Shown piece by piece: positions 8,769 through 17,386 of a stretch of 64,000 bases of DNA. Numbering within the stretch: position 1 is the stretch's first letter; every line of letters starts with the position of its first letter. Position numbers and translations under genes: made by a program. This DNA comes from Nonomuraea jiangxiensis (GTDB lineage Bacteria; Actinomycetota; Actinomycetes; Streptosporangiales; Streptosporangiaceae), in assembly GCF_900099965.1 (NCBI RefSeq), contig NZ_FNDJ01000015.1, positions 218,830 through 282,829 on the forward strand, in the 5' to 3' direction. The notes beneath the pieces were generated by a model, which was not told the origin of the DNA, searched no databases, and was given only the letters and a program-made list of their open reading frames with translations.

Positions 8769-9686
8769 TCAGGGGAGGTGGCGCAGGCCCGAGGGAGCGG
8801 CGGCGGCGCGGAGGCGTGCCGCGTCCTGGCCGGGCGGGGCACCGAACAGGCGCCGGTATTCACGGTTGAACTGTGACGGGCTGTCGTAGCCGACGAGATG
8901 CCCGACGCCCGCGACGTCGTCGGACCGGGCGACCAGCAGCGCCCGGGCCTCCTGCAGCCGGATGCGCTTCTGGAACTGCAGCGGGCTCATCCCGGTGACC
9001 ACGCGGAAATGGCGGTGGAACGCGGACGGGCTCATCCCGGCCAGCCGGGCGAGGTCCTCGATCCGCAGCGGCTCGGCGTAGTTGCCGCGGATCCAGCCGA
9101 TCGCCCGGTTGACGTGGGTCAGGCTGCTGTCGACCAGCCCGATCTGGCGGAGCATGCCGCCGTACGGGCCGGTGAGCAGCCGCCACAGGATCTCCCGCTC
9201 GACCAGCGGGGCGAGCACGCGCGCGTCCGCGGGGTGGCCGACCAGCCGCACCAGCCGGATCGCGGCGTCGAGCAGGTCGGGCCCTGCCTCACCGGTCATG
9301 ATCGCGGGCAGCCCGGCCGTGGTGCGCGTCCACTGCCCGGCCGGGGCCTCCAGCAGCAGCGGGGCGATGGCGGCCGGGCGCAGCACCAGCCCCATGCCCA
9401 GCGCCGGGGTCCGTGGGGTGGCGCCGACGAAGTGGCCGGTGACGGGCAGGTCGGCGGTGACCAGGAGGCACTGACCCGCCCCGTACTCGTAGACCCGGTC
9501 GCCGAGCAGCAGCCGCTTGCCGCCCTGGGCCATGACGACCAGCAGCGGTTCGGTCAGGGAGTAGTCGGGCTCCGACGTCTCCGTCCTGGACAGCAGCAGC
9601 GTGCCGATCGGGGTCCGCAGGTCGGCTGTGGCATGGGCGTCGATCAGGTCGCGGAGCTCGGCCAGGTGGTCGTAGGGGGCGCGCAC
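8769..9686 (-). CDS. AraC-family transcriptional regulator (AraC_N/cupin plus two HTH)
   Basis: 305-aa regulator. The N-terminal part matches the AraC_N cupin sensor seen next to oxidoreductase genes (PLLVVMAQGGKRLLLGDRVY). The C-terminal ~100 aa is the HTH_18 pair, with IEDLARLAGMSPSAFHRHFR and the second-helix region VGYDSPSQFNREYRRLFG. The reading frame is open to a GTG at 9824, but the extra N terminus has low-complexity, promoter-like sequence. I prefer the GTG at 9686, where AraC_N homology begins; confidence in the exact start is low. Divergent from the aldo/keto reductase at 9839, its likely target. Confidence 0.88.
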   Translation of the reverse strand: MRAPYDHLAELRDLIDAHATADLRTPIGTLLLSRTETSEPDYSLTEPLLVVMAQGGKRLLLGDRVYEYGAGQCLLVTADLPVTGHFVGATPRTPALGMGLVLRPAAIAPLLLEAPAGQWTRTTAGLPAIMTGEAGPDLLDAAIRLVRLVGHPADARVLAPLVEREILWRLLTGPYGGMLRQIGLVDSSLTHVNRAIGWIRGNYAEPLRIEDLARLAGMSPSAFHRHFRVVTGMSPLQFQKRIRLQEARALLVARSDDVAGVGHLVGYDSPSQFNREYRRLFGAPPGQDAARLRAAAAPSGLRHLP

Positions 9687-9765
9687 AGGTTCACGAAAGC
9701 ATGCGGGGAACGGCCGGGGCAAGCCCGATCCAGGCAAGTTCGGCAGGATCGTGCAAGAGCGGGAG

Positions 9766-9797
9766 CGGATCGATCTACCGCCTACCAGGCGGATCGA
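9766..9797. promoter_or_regulatory. Candidate AraC-type operator between the AraC regulator and aldo/keto reductase
   Basis: Two direct copies of CGGATCGA (9766-9773 and 9790-9797) start 24 nt apart, the spacing expected for tandem AraC half-sites. Between them sits the perfect palindrome CCGCCT-ACC-AGGCGG (9778-9792). The block is ~40 nt before the reductase start. Confidence 0.4.
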
Positions 9798-9838
9798 GAT
9801 TCCATAGGGGAACCGATACGACACACAGGAGGCGGATC

Positions 9839-10921
9839 ATGCCGCTCGATCACTACGTCACTCTCGGCCGGTCGGGGCTGCGGGTCAGCCCGTTCGCGCT
9901 CGGCGCCATGACCTTCGGGGAGGAGCCGGGGGCCGCCGGGACCAGCGTCGAGGAGTCGGAGAAGATCCTGGCGACCTACCTCGACCTGGGCGGGAACTTC
10001 ATCGACACCGCCAACTTCTACACCAACGGCCACTCCGAGAAGATCCTCGGGGACTGGTTCGCCGCCCGACCCGGCCGGCGCGGGCGGGTGGTGCTGGCGT
10101 CGAAGTTCTTCGCCAACCTGTTCCCCGGCGACCCCAACGGAGGTGGCGCGGGCCGCTCGTCGATCATCGGCCAGCTCGACGAGACGCTGCGCCGGCTGCG
10201 TACCGACTACCTGGACCTGTACTGGCTGCACAACTGGGACCGGAACACCCCGATCGAGGAGACGATGCGCACCCTCGACGACCTCGTCCGCGCCGGAAAG
10301 ATCCGCTACATCGGGTTCTCCAACACCCCCGGCTGGGTCACCGCCCAGGCCCAGACCATGGCGCTGCTGCGGGGCTGGACGCCGCTGATCGCGCTCCAGG
10401 TCGAGTACTCGCTGCTGGCCCGCACGGTGGAGGGCGAACTCGCGCCCCTCGCGCTCGACCAGGGCATGGCGCTGGTTCCGTGGAGCCCGCTGAAGAACGG
10501 GTTCCTGTCGGGCAAGTATCGTCGCGGCACCCAGGTCGCCGACTCCGCCCGTACGGCCTTCGTCGGCGGTCCCGGCCGGCACGAGTACCCGGTCATCGAC
10601 GCGGTCGCCGAAATCGCCGCCGACCTCGGGGCCACGTCGGCGGCGGTGGCGCTGGCCTGGCTGCGTACACGTCCGGGCACCGTCGTACCCATCCTGGGCG
10701 CCAGGCGGGTGGCGCACCTCCACGACAACCTCACCGCCCTGGACGTGACCCTCACCCCGGACCACCTGCGCGCACTGGACGAGGTGTCGGCCCCGTCCCT
10801 GAACTACCCGGCCCCGATGCACGGCGAGCTGCGCGCGATGCTCCAGTTCGCCGGGACCACGGTGGACGGCGAACCATCCACCGTCTATCCCCCACTCCTC
10901 CAGAGCACCGTCCGCTACTGA
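9839..10921 (+). CDS. Aldo/keto reductase
   Basis: 360-aa NADPH-dependent TIM-barrel oxidoreductase. The catalytic tetrad is readable: Asp and Tyr in FIDTANFYTNGHSE, Lys in VVLASKFF, His in LYWLHNWD. The C-terminal cofactor loop region is VVPILGARRVAHL. Substrate unknown; the KYRRGTQVADSA segment resembles members reducing aldehydes or sugars. The ATG at 9839 is fixed by a perfect AGGAGG at 9827-9832. It is transcribed away from the AraC regulator and converges with the methyltransferase 7 nt beyond its stop. Confidence 0.92.
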   Translation: MPLDHYVTLGRSGLRVSPFALGAMTFGEEPGAAGTSVEESEKILATYLDLGGNFIDTANFYTNGHSEKILGDWFAARPGRRGRVVLASKFFANLFPGDPNGGGAGRSSIIGQLDETLRRLRTDYLDLYWLHNWDRNTPIEETMRTLDDLVRAGKIRYIGFSNTPGWVTAQAQTMALLRGWTPLIALQVEYSLLARTVEGELAPLALDQGMALVPWSPLKNGFLSGKYRRGTQVADSARTAFVGGPGRHEYPVIDAVAEIAADLGATSAAVALAWLRTRPGTVVPILGARRVAHLHDNLTALDVTLTPDHLRALDEVSAPSLNYPAPMHGELRAMLQFAGTTVDGEPSTVYPPLLQSTVRY

Positions 10922-10928
10922 CGTGTTT

Positions 10929-11747
10929 TCACCGTGGAGGACCGGGTTTCGACGCGACCGCCATCAGGTGAGCGCTGATGCCCAGCATGGACGGCTCACC
11001 TTCGGTCAGCCGGATCACGCGCATCAACTGCTCAGGCTCCCGCAGCAGTTCCGCGAGATTGCCCACCGAGCCCGCGAACCCCTCCACGGCGAGGAGGCGT
11101 TCGTTACTGAACCCGGCCCGCTCCACCTCGGGCCCCACTTCCTCGACGCGATGGAAATACGCCCAGAAGACCTCATCGGGCCGGTCCGGCGTATTGCTGT
11201 GTCCGGTGCGCAGATTCAGATCGAACGTGTCCCAGACACCTTCCTGGCCGAGCAAACCTTGGGCGGTGGCGTCGATGATCCACGCGTAGCGGCTGATGAC
11301 TTCGGCCAGTAACCGCCCCCCGGGCCGCAGCACCCGGTACGCCTCCCGCAGCGCCACCTGCCTGTCGGCGGCATCGGCAAGGTGATAGAGCGGCCCCATC
11401 AGCAGCACCACGTCGAAACTCGCGTCAGGCAGCGGAAGGCGGCGAGCGTCTCCGAGCAGGCACGCGAACCCGGCACCGTGATCGGCAGCGGCGGAGGCTT
11501 GTTCGATGTGCTTGGGCACCGGATCGACCAGGGTCACCTCGTAGCCGAGCCCCGCCAGATGCGATGCGTGCGTGCCCGGACCACCTCCGACGTCGGCGAC
11601 CCGTCCGCCGCCGGGAAGGAACCGCGAGAAGATGTCCCAGGTGCGTAGCCGGGTCAGCGCGCCACGAGCGGTGGTCCAGAGCCGGCCGGCCTCGTCGTTC
11701 AGCGCGTAGTGCCGAAGCACCCGCTCAGCGCCCCGGTCCGTCACCAC
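10929..11747 (-). CDS. Class I SAM-dependent methyltransferase
   Basis: 272-aa methyltransferase. Motif I for SAM binding is VADVGGGPGTHASHLAG, followed by the acidic strand end VTLVDP. Motif II/III is seen in FDVVLLMGPLYHLAD and the post-motif ALREAYRVLRPGGRLLAEV. This is the Methyltransf_11/25 type, common as a small-molecule methylase. The GxGxG motif is intact. Substrate unknown. The start at 11747 lies next to the degraded secreted-protein locus upstream. Confidence 0.88.
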   Translation of the reverse strand: MVTDRGAERVLRHYALNDEAGRLWTTARGALTRLRTWDIFSRFLPGGGRVADVGGGPGTHASHLAGLGYEVTLVDPVPKHIEQASAAADHGAGFACLLGDARRLPLPDASFDVVLLMGPLYHLADAADRQVALREAYRVLRPGGRLLAEVISRYAWIIDATAQGLLGQEGVWDTFDLNLRTGHSNTPDRPDEVFWAYFHRVEEVGPEVERAGFSNERLLAVEGFAGSVGNLAELLREPEQLMRVIRLTEGEPSMLGISAHLMAVASKPGPPR

Positions 11748-11769
11748 GGGACCGGGGCCACTGTGACGG

Positions 11770-12054
11770 CTACCAGCAGGACGGGTTCATGACCGCCGAA
11801 GCAGGGCACGTCCAGCGCCCCCGCCCTGCGCCACGTGGCCGCCCGGTCAGCTGACCGGAAGGCCCGCCGAGGCCCTCGTCCCGGACCTGCCGGGGCGAGG
11901 GGCAGAGGTTCCGGGCCGCGGTCACCATCACAGACGTCTCTGCCACCGGCGACGACGCCGATCACTCGCTCACCGACGCCGGGCCGGTGAACACCCCCGG
12001 CAGGACCAGCAACAGCGCGGCGAACATGGCGGATCGGCAAAGCTTCGACAACAC
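11770..12054 (-). pseudogene. Relic of a small secreted protein interrupted by an in-frame TGA
   Basis: A GTG at 12054 is preceded by AAGGGGGG and opens a 30-codon frame with a textbook signal peptide (basic MLSKLCR, then the core MFAALLLVLPGVFT, then GPASVSE). It stops at TGA 11962-11964. The same frame continues beyond the stop for 63 codons to TAG 11770, with a plausible mature-protein look (TSVMVTAARNLCPSPR). I read this as a secreted-protein gene broken by a nonsense mutation, possibly plus a later frameshift. Alternatively only the 30-residue peptide is made. The rest of 11748-12270 holds no other gene I can support. Confidence 0.35.
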
Positions 12055-12270
12055 GGATGCTGCCCCCCTTGGCAGGTGACACGACCCCGTGCCACGACCT
12101 GTTCTGATCGGCTCCCAGTAGATCAGCAGGGGGCCGCCGACGCATCGCGAACGCGGATCTTCTCCGCCTGAGCATCGTTCAGCGGAGGAATGTGGACCAG
12201 TTGGCCAAGATTCCGGACCTGGGCCGGGGGAGTCCTTACGGCGTCGGGTGGAACTGGCGACGCTCGGATC

Positions 12271-12828
12271 ATGACGCTACTGTCCGAGTCGGCCGGTGTG
12301 CTGCCGGCCGTCGCCCGCCGCTGGCCTACGCTGCTCGGGCTGGGGTTCGCCGCATTCAACCTGCTGGACGTGGCGGATGGTCGCCGTCTGGGATTCGTCG
12401 TGTTCCTGGCGGCGCTCATCTACCTCGGTACGGCGGTGCTCGATAGGCCCGGTGCGGTGTGGGTCCTGTTCGTCGTCAGCGTCGTGGGGTGGGGGGTGCT
12501 GGAGCGGCTTGGGATCGACCCGTGGCCCGGCCTGGTGGGTGCGGCGATCTGTGTCGTCGTCCTCGGGCTGGCCGGCGGGTTGCTACGCCGGCCGGCGCTG
12601 ACGGCGGCGCAGGTGCCGGCCATGCTGGTGTTCGGCGGGGCGGCACTGCTGGCGCTCACCCTGTCGCCGCAGGCCGGCGGTCTCCTGGCCGCGGCGGCGT
12701 TGATCGGTCACGCCGTGCAGGACGTGCTGGTCTGGCGGGCCAAGCAGGTCGTGGCGCGGTCGATGGCCGAGTTCTGCATGGTCCTCGACCTGGCCCTCGG
12801 TGTCGGCCTCGTGGTGCTGAGCCTCTGA
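12271..12828 (+). CDS. Hypothetical multi-pass membrane protein
   Basis: 185-aa protein made mostly of hydrophobic helices, about six, including LGFVVFLAALIYLGTAVL, VWVLFVVSVVGWGVL and VGAAICVVVLGLAGGLL, ending with LDLALGVGLVVLSL. Short loops carry Arg/Asp. I do not recognise the family. The start is the ATG at 12271 because the frame upstream is not hydrophobic and no start there has a ribosome site. Followed 77 nt later by the GNAT gene on the same strand. Confidence 0.7.
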   Translation: MTLLSESAGVLPAVARRWPTLLGLGFAAFNLLDVADGRRLGFVVFLAALIYLGTAVLDRPGAVWVLFVVSVVGWGVLERLGIDPWPGLVGAAICVVVLGLAGGLLRRPALTAAQVPAMLVFGGAALLALTLSPQAGGLLAAAALIGHAVQDVLVWRAKQVVARSMAEFCMVLDLALGVGLVVLSL

Positions 12829-12905
12829 GCGCGCAGCTCCGGCATCCGGCTGCGCGGCATACGCTTGATGCCGTCCTGGACGACGGCGAGAGCGAAGGAT
12901 CCCTC

Positions 12906-13472
12906 ATGTCGTACACCGTCCGGCCGCTGGACGCCGCCACGTGGGCCGCGTTCGCCGAGCTCCTCGAGCGCAACAACGGGATCTTCGGCGGGTGCTGGTG
13001 CGTCGGCTTCCATCCGGAGGGCAACCAGCGGGGACCGGGCCGTCGCGCGATCAAGGAGGACCGGGTCCGTACGGATCGCGCCCATGCCGCGCTCGTCCTC
13101 GACGAGCACGGCACCGCGCAGGGATGGTGCCAGTACGGCAGCCCCGACGAGCTCCCCGGCATCAAGCACCGGCGCGCCTACCACAAGGACGCGCCGCCCC
13201 GCCCGGACTGGCGGATCACCTGCTTCTACGTCGACAAACGGCATCGCGGCCAGGGCGTCGCCCGGGCGGCCCTCGAAGGCGCGCTCGACCAGATCGCCCA
13301 GGCCGGGGGCGGACTCGTCGAGGCCATCTCCGAGGCGACCGCCGACCGCGAGGCGCCGGCCCGCTTCCTGTTCAGCGCGACCGTCGAGCTCTTCGAACAG
13401 TACGGATTCACCCGCGGCCGGCAGCTCGGCAAGCACGCGTGGATCGTGAGCAGGGTGATCGATCCGGGGTGA
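12906..13472 (+). CDS. GNAT-family N-acetyltransferase
   Basis: 188-aa acetyltransferase. The acetyl-CoA pyrophosphate loop is seen as RHRGQGVARAALEG (R/QxxGxA) after the strand WRITCFYVD. The N terminus MSYTVRPLDAATWAAFAELL is typical of GNATs that begin with a substrate-lid region, and GGCWCVGFHPEG holds two cysteines close together. The fold end LFEQYGFTRGRQLGKHAWIV matches the last strands. Start ATG 12906 with GAAGGA upstream. Substrate unknown; relatives are annotated as ribosomal-protein or small-molecule acetyltransferases. Confidence 0.85.
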   Translation: MSYTVRPLDAATWAAFAELLERNNGIFGGCWCVGFHPEGNQRGPGRRAIKEDRVRTDRAHAALVLDEHGTAQGWCQYGSPDELPGIKHRRAYHKDAPPRPDWRITCFYVDKRHRGQGVARAALEGALDQIAQAGGGLVEAISEATADREAPARFLFSATVELFEQYGFTRGRQLGKHAWIVSRVIDPG

Positions 13473-13514
13473 GGCGAGCGGCGTCGCCCGGCCCGTTCGG
13501 GCTGCCCGGCCACG

Positions 13515-14138
13515 TCACAGGACGGGGCGCGGGCCCTCCGGAGGCAGGTCGCGCGGAGGCACCGGACCGGGAGGAGGAAGCGTCCCGCCGGGAGGCGCGT
13601 TGTCGCCGCCGACCGTGCCGGGCGGGACCGGCCCGGGCTCACCGTACGTGGAGCCGGGCCCGCCGTACGTGGAGCCGGGCTCGTGCGGGCCGGGCACGTC
13701 GCCGCGCCACCCGCCGGTCTGGCGCCCGTGCGCCTCGATGAACGCCCTGAACCGCTTCATGTCGTTGACGACCCGCATGCGGACGAGCTGCAGCCAGTCG
13801 CCCGCGGTCTCGACGAAGCCCTCGGGGTCGTACTCCATCCGCAGCGTGACCTTGGTGGCGGAGTCGCCGAGCCGCTGGAAGGTCACCACGCCCGCCTGGT
13901 GCGGCTTGCCGGTCGAACGCCAGGCGATGCGGTCGTCCGGGTGCTGCTCGGTGATCTCGGCCTCGAACTCGCGCCGCACCCCGGCGATCTCCACCACCCA
14001 GGCCGTGCGCGTGTCACCGAGCTGCTTGACCGACTCCACACCCTCCATGAACTCGGGGTAGCTCTCGAACTGCGTCCACTGGTCGTAGGCCACCCTGATG
14101 GGAACCTCGACCTCTTCTGAATGTTCGATGGTGGTCAT
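13515..14138 (-). CDS. SRPBCC/polyketide-cyclase-like protein with a Pro/Gly-rich repeat tail
   Basis: 207-aa protein. Residues 1-~140 form a START/SRPBCC hot-dog-like fold (IEHSEEVEVPIRVAYDQWTQ, then SYPEFMEGVESV, ending NDMKRFRAFIE), as in actinobacterial cyclase-like proteins binding a hydrophobic ligand. The last ~60 residues are low complexity and contain a tandem repeat PGSTYGGPGSTYGEPGP followed by Pro/Gly stretches; an intrinsically disordered tail is unusual for this fold. I chose the ATG at 14138 over the in-frame GTG at 14150 because homology starts at MTTIEHSE. Divergent from the unknown gene at 14213 with a 74-nt gap. Confidence 0.8.
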   Translation of the reverse strand: MTTIEHSEEVEVPIRVAYDQWTQFESYPEFMEGVESVKQLGDTRTAWVVEIAGVRREFEAEITEQHPDDRIAWRSTGKPHQAGVVTFQRLGDSATKVTLRMEYDPEGFVETAGDWLQLVRMRVVNDMKRFRAFIEAHGRQTGGWRGDVPGPHEPGSTYGGPGSTYGEPGPVPPGTVGGDNAPPGGTLPPPGPVPPRDLPPEGPRPVL

Positions 14139-14212
14139 AGGGCGTGCCACTGCCCGCGTACGCCGGGGGCTAACGCCCGGCGGGCGGCACCTCCGGGAGG
14201 CATTCTTGACCT

Positions 14213-15643
14213 ATGGGCGATGAGCTGGACCCCTTCACCATCCAGAGTCGGGACGAAGTTAACAAGCGCCGCTTCACCCGCATGTTCGGCGATCCTGATC
14301 AGGCGGCACGACTGCTGGCGGAGGCCGCGGAGCAGGACCGGGCGCCCCTCGGGGTCTCCAGCATCCTGCTCGACCGCGCGTCCGTGGACTATGCCTGGGG
14401 CTACTTCGGCGGGAATGCGAAGCCGCCCCGGCTCACTCTGCCGGCTGTGGCCGAGTTCGTGAACGCGGCCGTGCTCTATGACCACGTGCTCACCGGCCCC
14501 GAAGGAAGCCGGTCGGAGCGTTTCACGCGAGGGCCTGACGGGAGCTGGATCGAGCAGCCCCTGTGGAAGGGCGCCGGGGAGGTGGTCGAGGAGATCGACG
14601 GGCATCTGTCCTGGGCTGAGATCTTCTCGGTGCTCGCGGTGGCGAAGGGCCCGGCCCTGGAGGGCCTGGAGGTGACCGTTCCGGGAGTCGAGCAACTCCT
14701 GGACGCCCCGCTGGACCAGCGGAAGGTCGCCGGTCGGCTGGCGGCCATCACGCCGCGGGCGGCGATGCTCTCACCGCACAAACTCTACGATCTCGTGGAC
14801 CGGGACGATCACTACTACAGTGACTTCTCGCTCGGCACGCTGGGGCCGACGAAGGCCGCGCTCGACACCGTGGATCCGGAGCTCGCGGGAACGTCGCCGC
14901 GTAACAGGCACTGGGACGTCTACGCGTACAGGGACGGCGAGAGCTTCCCCGAACAGGACACCGGGGAGCACTTCGCCGCGCACCTCGTCTACCGCACGCA
15001 CGTCTACCTGCTGTTCGCCGACCTCCTCGGCTGCCCCTACAGCGCGGACGCGGTGCGCGGTGAGCTGGTCTCGCGGCTGGACGGGCCCCGGCGCGGTTTC
15101 GCCGAACGCGTCGTGGATCTGGTCGGGCAGGCGGAGCAGGCCAAGGACGAGCAGGTCAACGCGTTCCTGGGGAGCCCGGCGTTCCGGGTGCGCATCCCGC
15201 TGGTCCTCAAACACGTGCTCAGCCGCGCCCGCACCCGCGAGGAGGTCCTCCAGATCACCATGGACACCCGCGACAGCCGGGAGGCACGCAGGTTCCGCCG
15301 CTACGCCAGGAACGTGGACGAGGCGATCGCCGAGGGCAGGCGCGAGGACGTGGTCCGGGCCTGCGCGGAACTCACCGCGTACGGGGTGACGTTCGACGCC
15401 GGACTGGCGGAGCGCTCTCCGCGGAGCTCCGCCGGCACCGTGATGACCGACGTCGCCAAAGAACTCGTCAGCGTCGGCTCGCCCCTGCTGGGTGCCCTCG
15501 TCCCGGGGGTCGCACTGGCGTCCGGGCGGCTGCGGCACCGGTTCGGGCGGCGCAGGTTCGCCTTCGTGGAGCGACTGACGCGGCTCCCGCGTAACCTGAA
15601 CGCGCTGGAACGGGAGTTCTCCGGCCTGTGGCCCCATCCGTAG
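14213..15643 (+). CDS. Hypothetical protein of unknown family (476 aa)
   Basis: Soluble-looking, charged 476-aa protein that I cannot place in a family. It begins MGDELDPFTIQSRDEVNKRR. Aromatic-rich blocks occur at residues ~60-70 (DYAWGYFGG) and ~195-215 (YDLVDRDDHYYSDFSLGT), an Arg-rich helix at ~340-380, and a hydrophobic stretch LLGALVPGVALASGRL near 440-455 before a basic end. There is no signal peptide and no obvious nucleotide or metal motif. Coding is supported by strong third-position GC bias and a uniform frame. It stands alone between the SRPBCC gene and the carboxylesterase. Confidence 0.75.
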   Translation: MGDELDPFTIQSRDEVNKRRFTRMFGDPDQAARLLAEAAEQDRAPLGVSSILLDRASVDYAWGYFGGNAKPPRLTLPAVAEFVNAAVLYDHVLTGPEGSRSERFTRGPDGSWIEQPLWKGAGEVVEEIDGHLSWAEIFSVLAVAKGPALEGLEVTVPGVEQLLDAPLDQRKVAGRLAAITPRAAMLSPHKLYDLVDRDDHYYSDFSLGTLGPTKAALDTVDPELAGTSPRNRHWDVYAYRDGESFPEQDTGEHFAAHLVYRTHVYLLFADLLGCPYSADAVRGELVSRLDGPRRGFAERVVDLVGQAEQAKDEQVNAFLGSPAFRVRIPLVLKHVLSRARTREEVLQITMDTRDSREARRFRRYARNVDEAIAEGRREDVVRACAELTAYGVTFDAGLAERSPRSSAGTVMTDVAKELVSVGSPLLGALVPGVALASGRLRHRFGRRRFAFVERLTRLPRNLNALEREFSGLWPHP

Positions 15644-15777
15644 CAGCCCGCCACTTGCCCTGACTGCCCCGCCCGGGCGTACCCGGCCGTTAATGAGGTG
15701 CGGCGCGTGGACCGCCCGGATGATAATCGCGGCGCCTGGCTTGCCGCCGGAGGGGTCCCACAGGAGGAGCGCCTGCC

Positions 15778-17289
15778 ATGAGCGTCATCGAGTCCGTCGG
15801 TCCCGAGGTCCGTGTCACGGCGGGGAGGCTGCGCGGCCGGATGGAGGATGGCGTGGCCGTCTTCCGCGGCGTGCCTTTCGCCCGCCCGCCGGTCGGTGAC
15901 CTGCGGCTGGCCGCGCCGGAGCCCGCCGAGCCGTGGGACGGGGTACGCGAGGGCGGCGCGTTCGGTCCGCCACCACCACAGTCCAACCTGCTGGGCACCT
16001 CGCCGGGAACCGGCTCGGACGGCGACTGGCTGACCGCCAACGTCTGGACTCCCGCCCCGGGCGCCGCAGGGCTGTCGGTGATGGTGTGGATCCAGGGCGG
16101 GGGATACATGTACGGGTGGTCCGGAGACCCGCTGTTCGACGGCGGCGTGCTGGCCAGGGACGGCGTCGTCGTGGTCACCTTCAACTACCGCGTCTCCGCG
16201 GAGGGGTTCGGGCACTTCGAGGGGGCGCCGGCCAACCGCGGGCTGCTGGACCAGGTGGCCGCGCTCCGCTGGATACGCGACGACATCGCGGCCTTCGGCG
16301 GGGACCCGGACCGGGTCACCCTCTTCGGCGAGTCCGCGGGAGCCGGGAGCATCGCGGCGCTGATGACGATGCCCCGCGCCGCCGGCCTGTTCCGCAGGGC
16401 GATCGCGCAGAGCGTGCCGGGCCTGTTCTTCACTCCGGAGCTGGCCGCCGACCTCGCAGGCGCCGTCGCCGGCCGGCTGGGCCTGCCGCCGTCCGCGAGC
16501 GAGCTGGCCCGCCGCTCGCCGGAGCAGCTGAACGACGCCGCGGACGCGGTGGCCGACGCGATGGGCGGCTGCCCGCGGTGGGGCCGGGCGGCACACGTCC
16601 AGACGCCGTTCGCGCCGGTCGTGGACGGCGAGGTCCTGCCCGCGGTGCCGTGGCGGGCACTGGCGGACGGGGCCGGGCGGGACGTCGAGCTGGTCGTGGG
16701 CCACACACGCGACGAATACCGGCTGTTCATGATGCTCAAGGGCGAAACCGGCCAGATCACCCCCGACCGCGCGAGCGCGGCGCTGCGGGTGCTCGCCCCG
16801 GACCCGGACGCCTACCGCGCCGCCCACCCGGGGATCGGCGCGGAGCGGCTGTACGAGTTGGTGCACTCCGACTGGCTCTTCCGCATGCCTTCCCTGCGGC
16901 TGGCCGAGGCCACCCACCAGGCGGGCGGCCGGGCCCATCTGTACGAGCTGACGTGGGCGGCCCCCGGCATGGGCGGCGATGTCCTCGGCGCGTGTCACGG
17001 GCTCGGCCTGCCGCTGACCTTCGGCAACCTCACGGCCGGAGCGGCAGGGCTGCTGATCGGCGGGGAGCCGACTGCGCAGGTGGCCGAGCTGTCGGCACGG
17101 GTCCGCGCCGCATGGACGGCTTTCGCCGCGACGGGCGATCCGGGATGGCCGGCCTACGAGCCAGCTGGCGGTCATACCTGGATCATCGACACCGAACCAG
17201 CCATAGCGGCATACCCGGAGGAAACCTCCCGGCGGTTGTGGGCCGGGCACACCTTCGACCCGCTCACCCTGGCCGCTGTCCCGTCCTAG
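15778..17289 (+). CDS. Type-B carboxylesterase/lipase family protein
   Basis: 503-aa alpha/beta hydrolase. The nucleophile elbow is GESAGAGS with Ser at residue 186. The oxyanion region is VWIQGGGYMYGW (a Q replaces the usual H of HGGG). The acidic and His residues fall in the C-terminal half (GHTRDEYRLFM; LGACHGLGLPLTFGN). The family hydrolyses esters such as p-nitrobenzyl or phenmedipham-type substrates, but the substrate here is unknown. No signal peptide, so probably cytoplasmic. ATG 15778 is preceded by AGGAGG-like ACAGGAGGAG. It ends against a hairpin separating it from the convergent crcB operon. Confidence 0.92.
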   Translation: MSVIESVGPEVRVTAGRLRGRMEDGVAVFRGVPFARPPVGDLRLAAPEPAEPWDGVREGGAFGPPPPQSNLLGTSPGTGSDGDWLTANVWTPAPGAAGLSVMVWIQGGGYMYGWSGDPLFDGGVLARDGVVVVTFNYRVSAEGFGHFEGAPANRGLLDQVAALRWIRDDIAAFGGDPDRVTLFGESAGAGSIAALMTMPRAAGLFRRAIAQSVPGLFFTPELAADLAGAVAGRLGLPPSASELARRSPEQLNDAADAVADAMGGCPRWGRAAHVQTPFAPVVDGEVLPAVPWRALADGAGRDVELVVGHTRDEYRLFMMLKGETGQITPDRASAALRVLAPDPDAYRAAHPGIGAERLYELVHSDWLFRMPSLRLAEATHQAGGRAHLYELTWAAPGMGGDVLGACHGLGLPLTFGNLTAGAAGLLIGGEPTAQVAELSARVRAAWTAFAATGDPGWPAYEPAGGHTWIIDTEPAIAAYPEETSRRLWAGHTFDPLTLAAVPS

Positions 17290-17313
17290 CCCCGGCGTAT
17301 CGGAGGGTGAGGG

Positions 17314-17333
17314 GGCCTGCGTCCCCGCAGGCC
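17314..17333. terminator. Hairpin between convergent esterase and crcB operon
   Basis: Perfect 8-bp stem GGCCTGCG / CGCAGGCC with a 4-nt loop, 25 nt after the esterase stop and 54 nt beyond the end of the opposing crcB. No U-tract; probably a bidirectional I-shaped terminator. Confidence 0.55.
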
Positions 17334-17386
17334 GGAGGCAAAGCGCCGGAGGATCCACACCCCGGCCATGACCGCCGGCAGGCTGG

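Noticed and set aside
15301..17358. 685-codon minus-strand frame across the esterase and the 476-aa gene
   Set aside because: It spans two real plus-strand genes and their gap; no domain or ribosome site.
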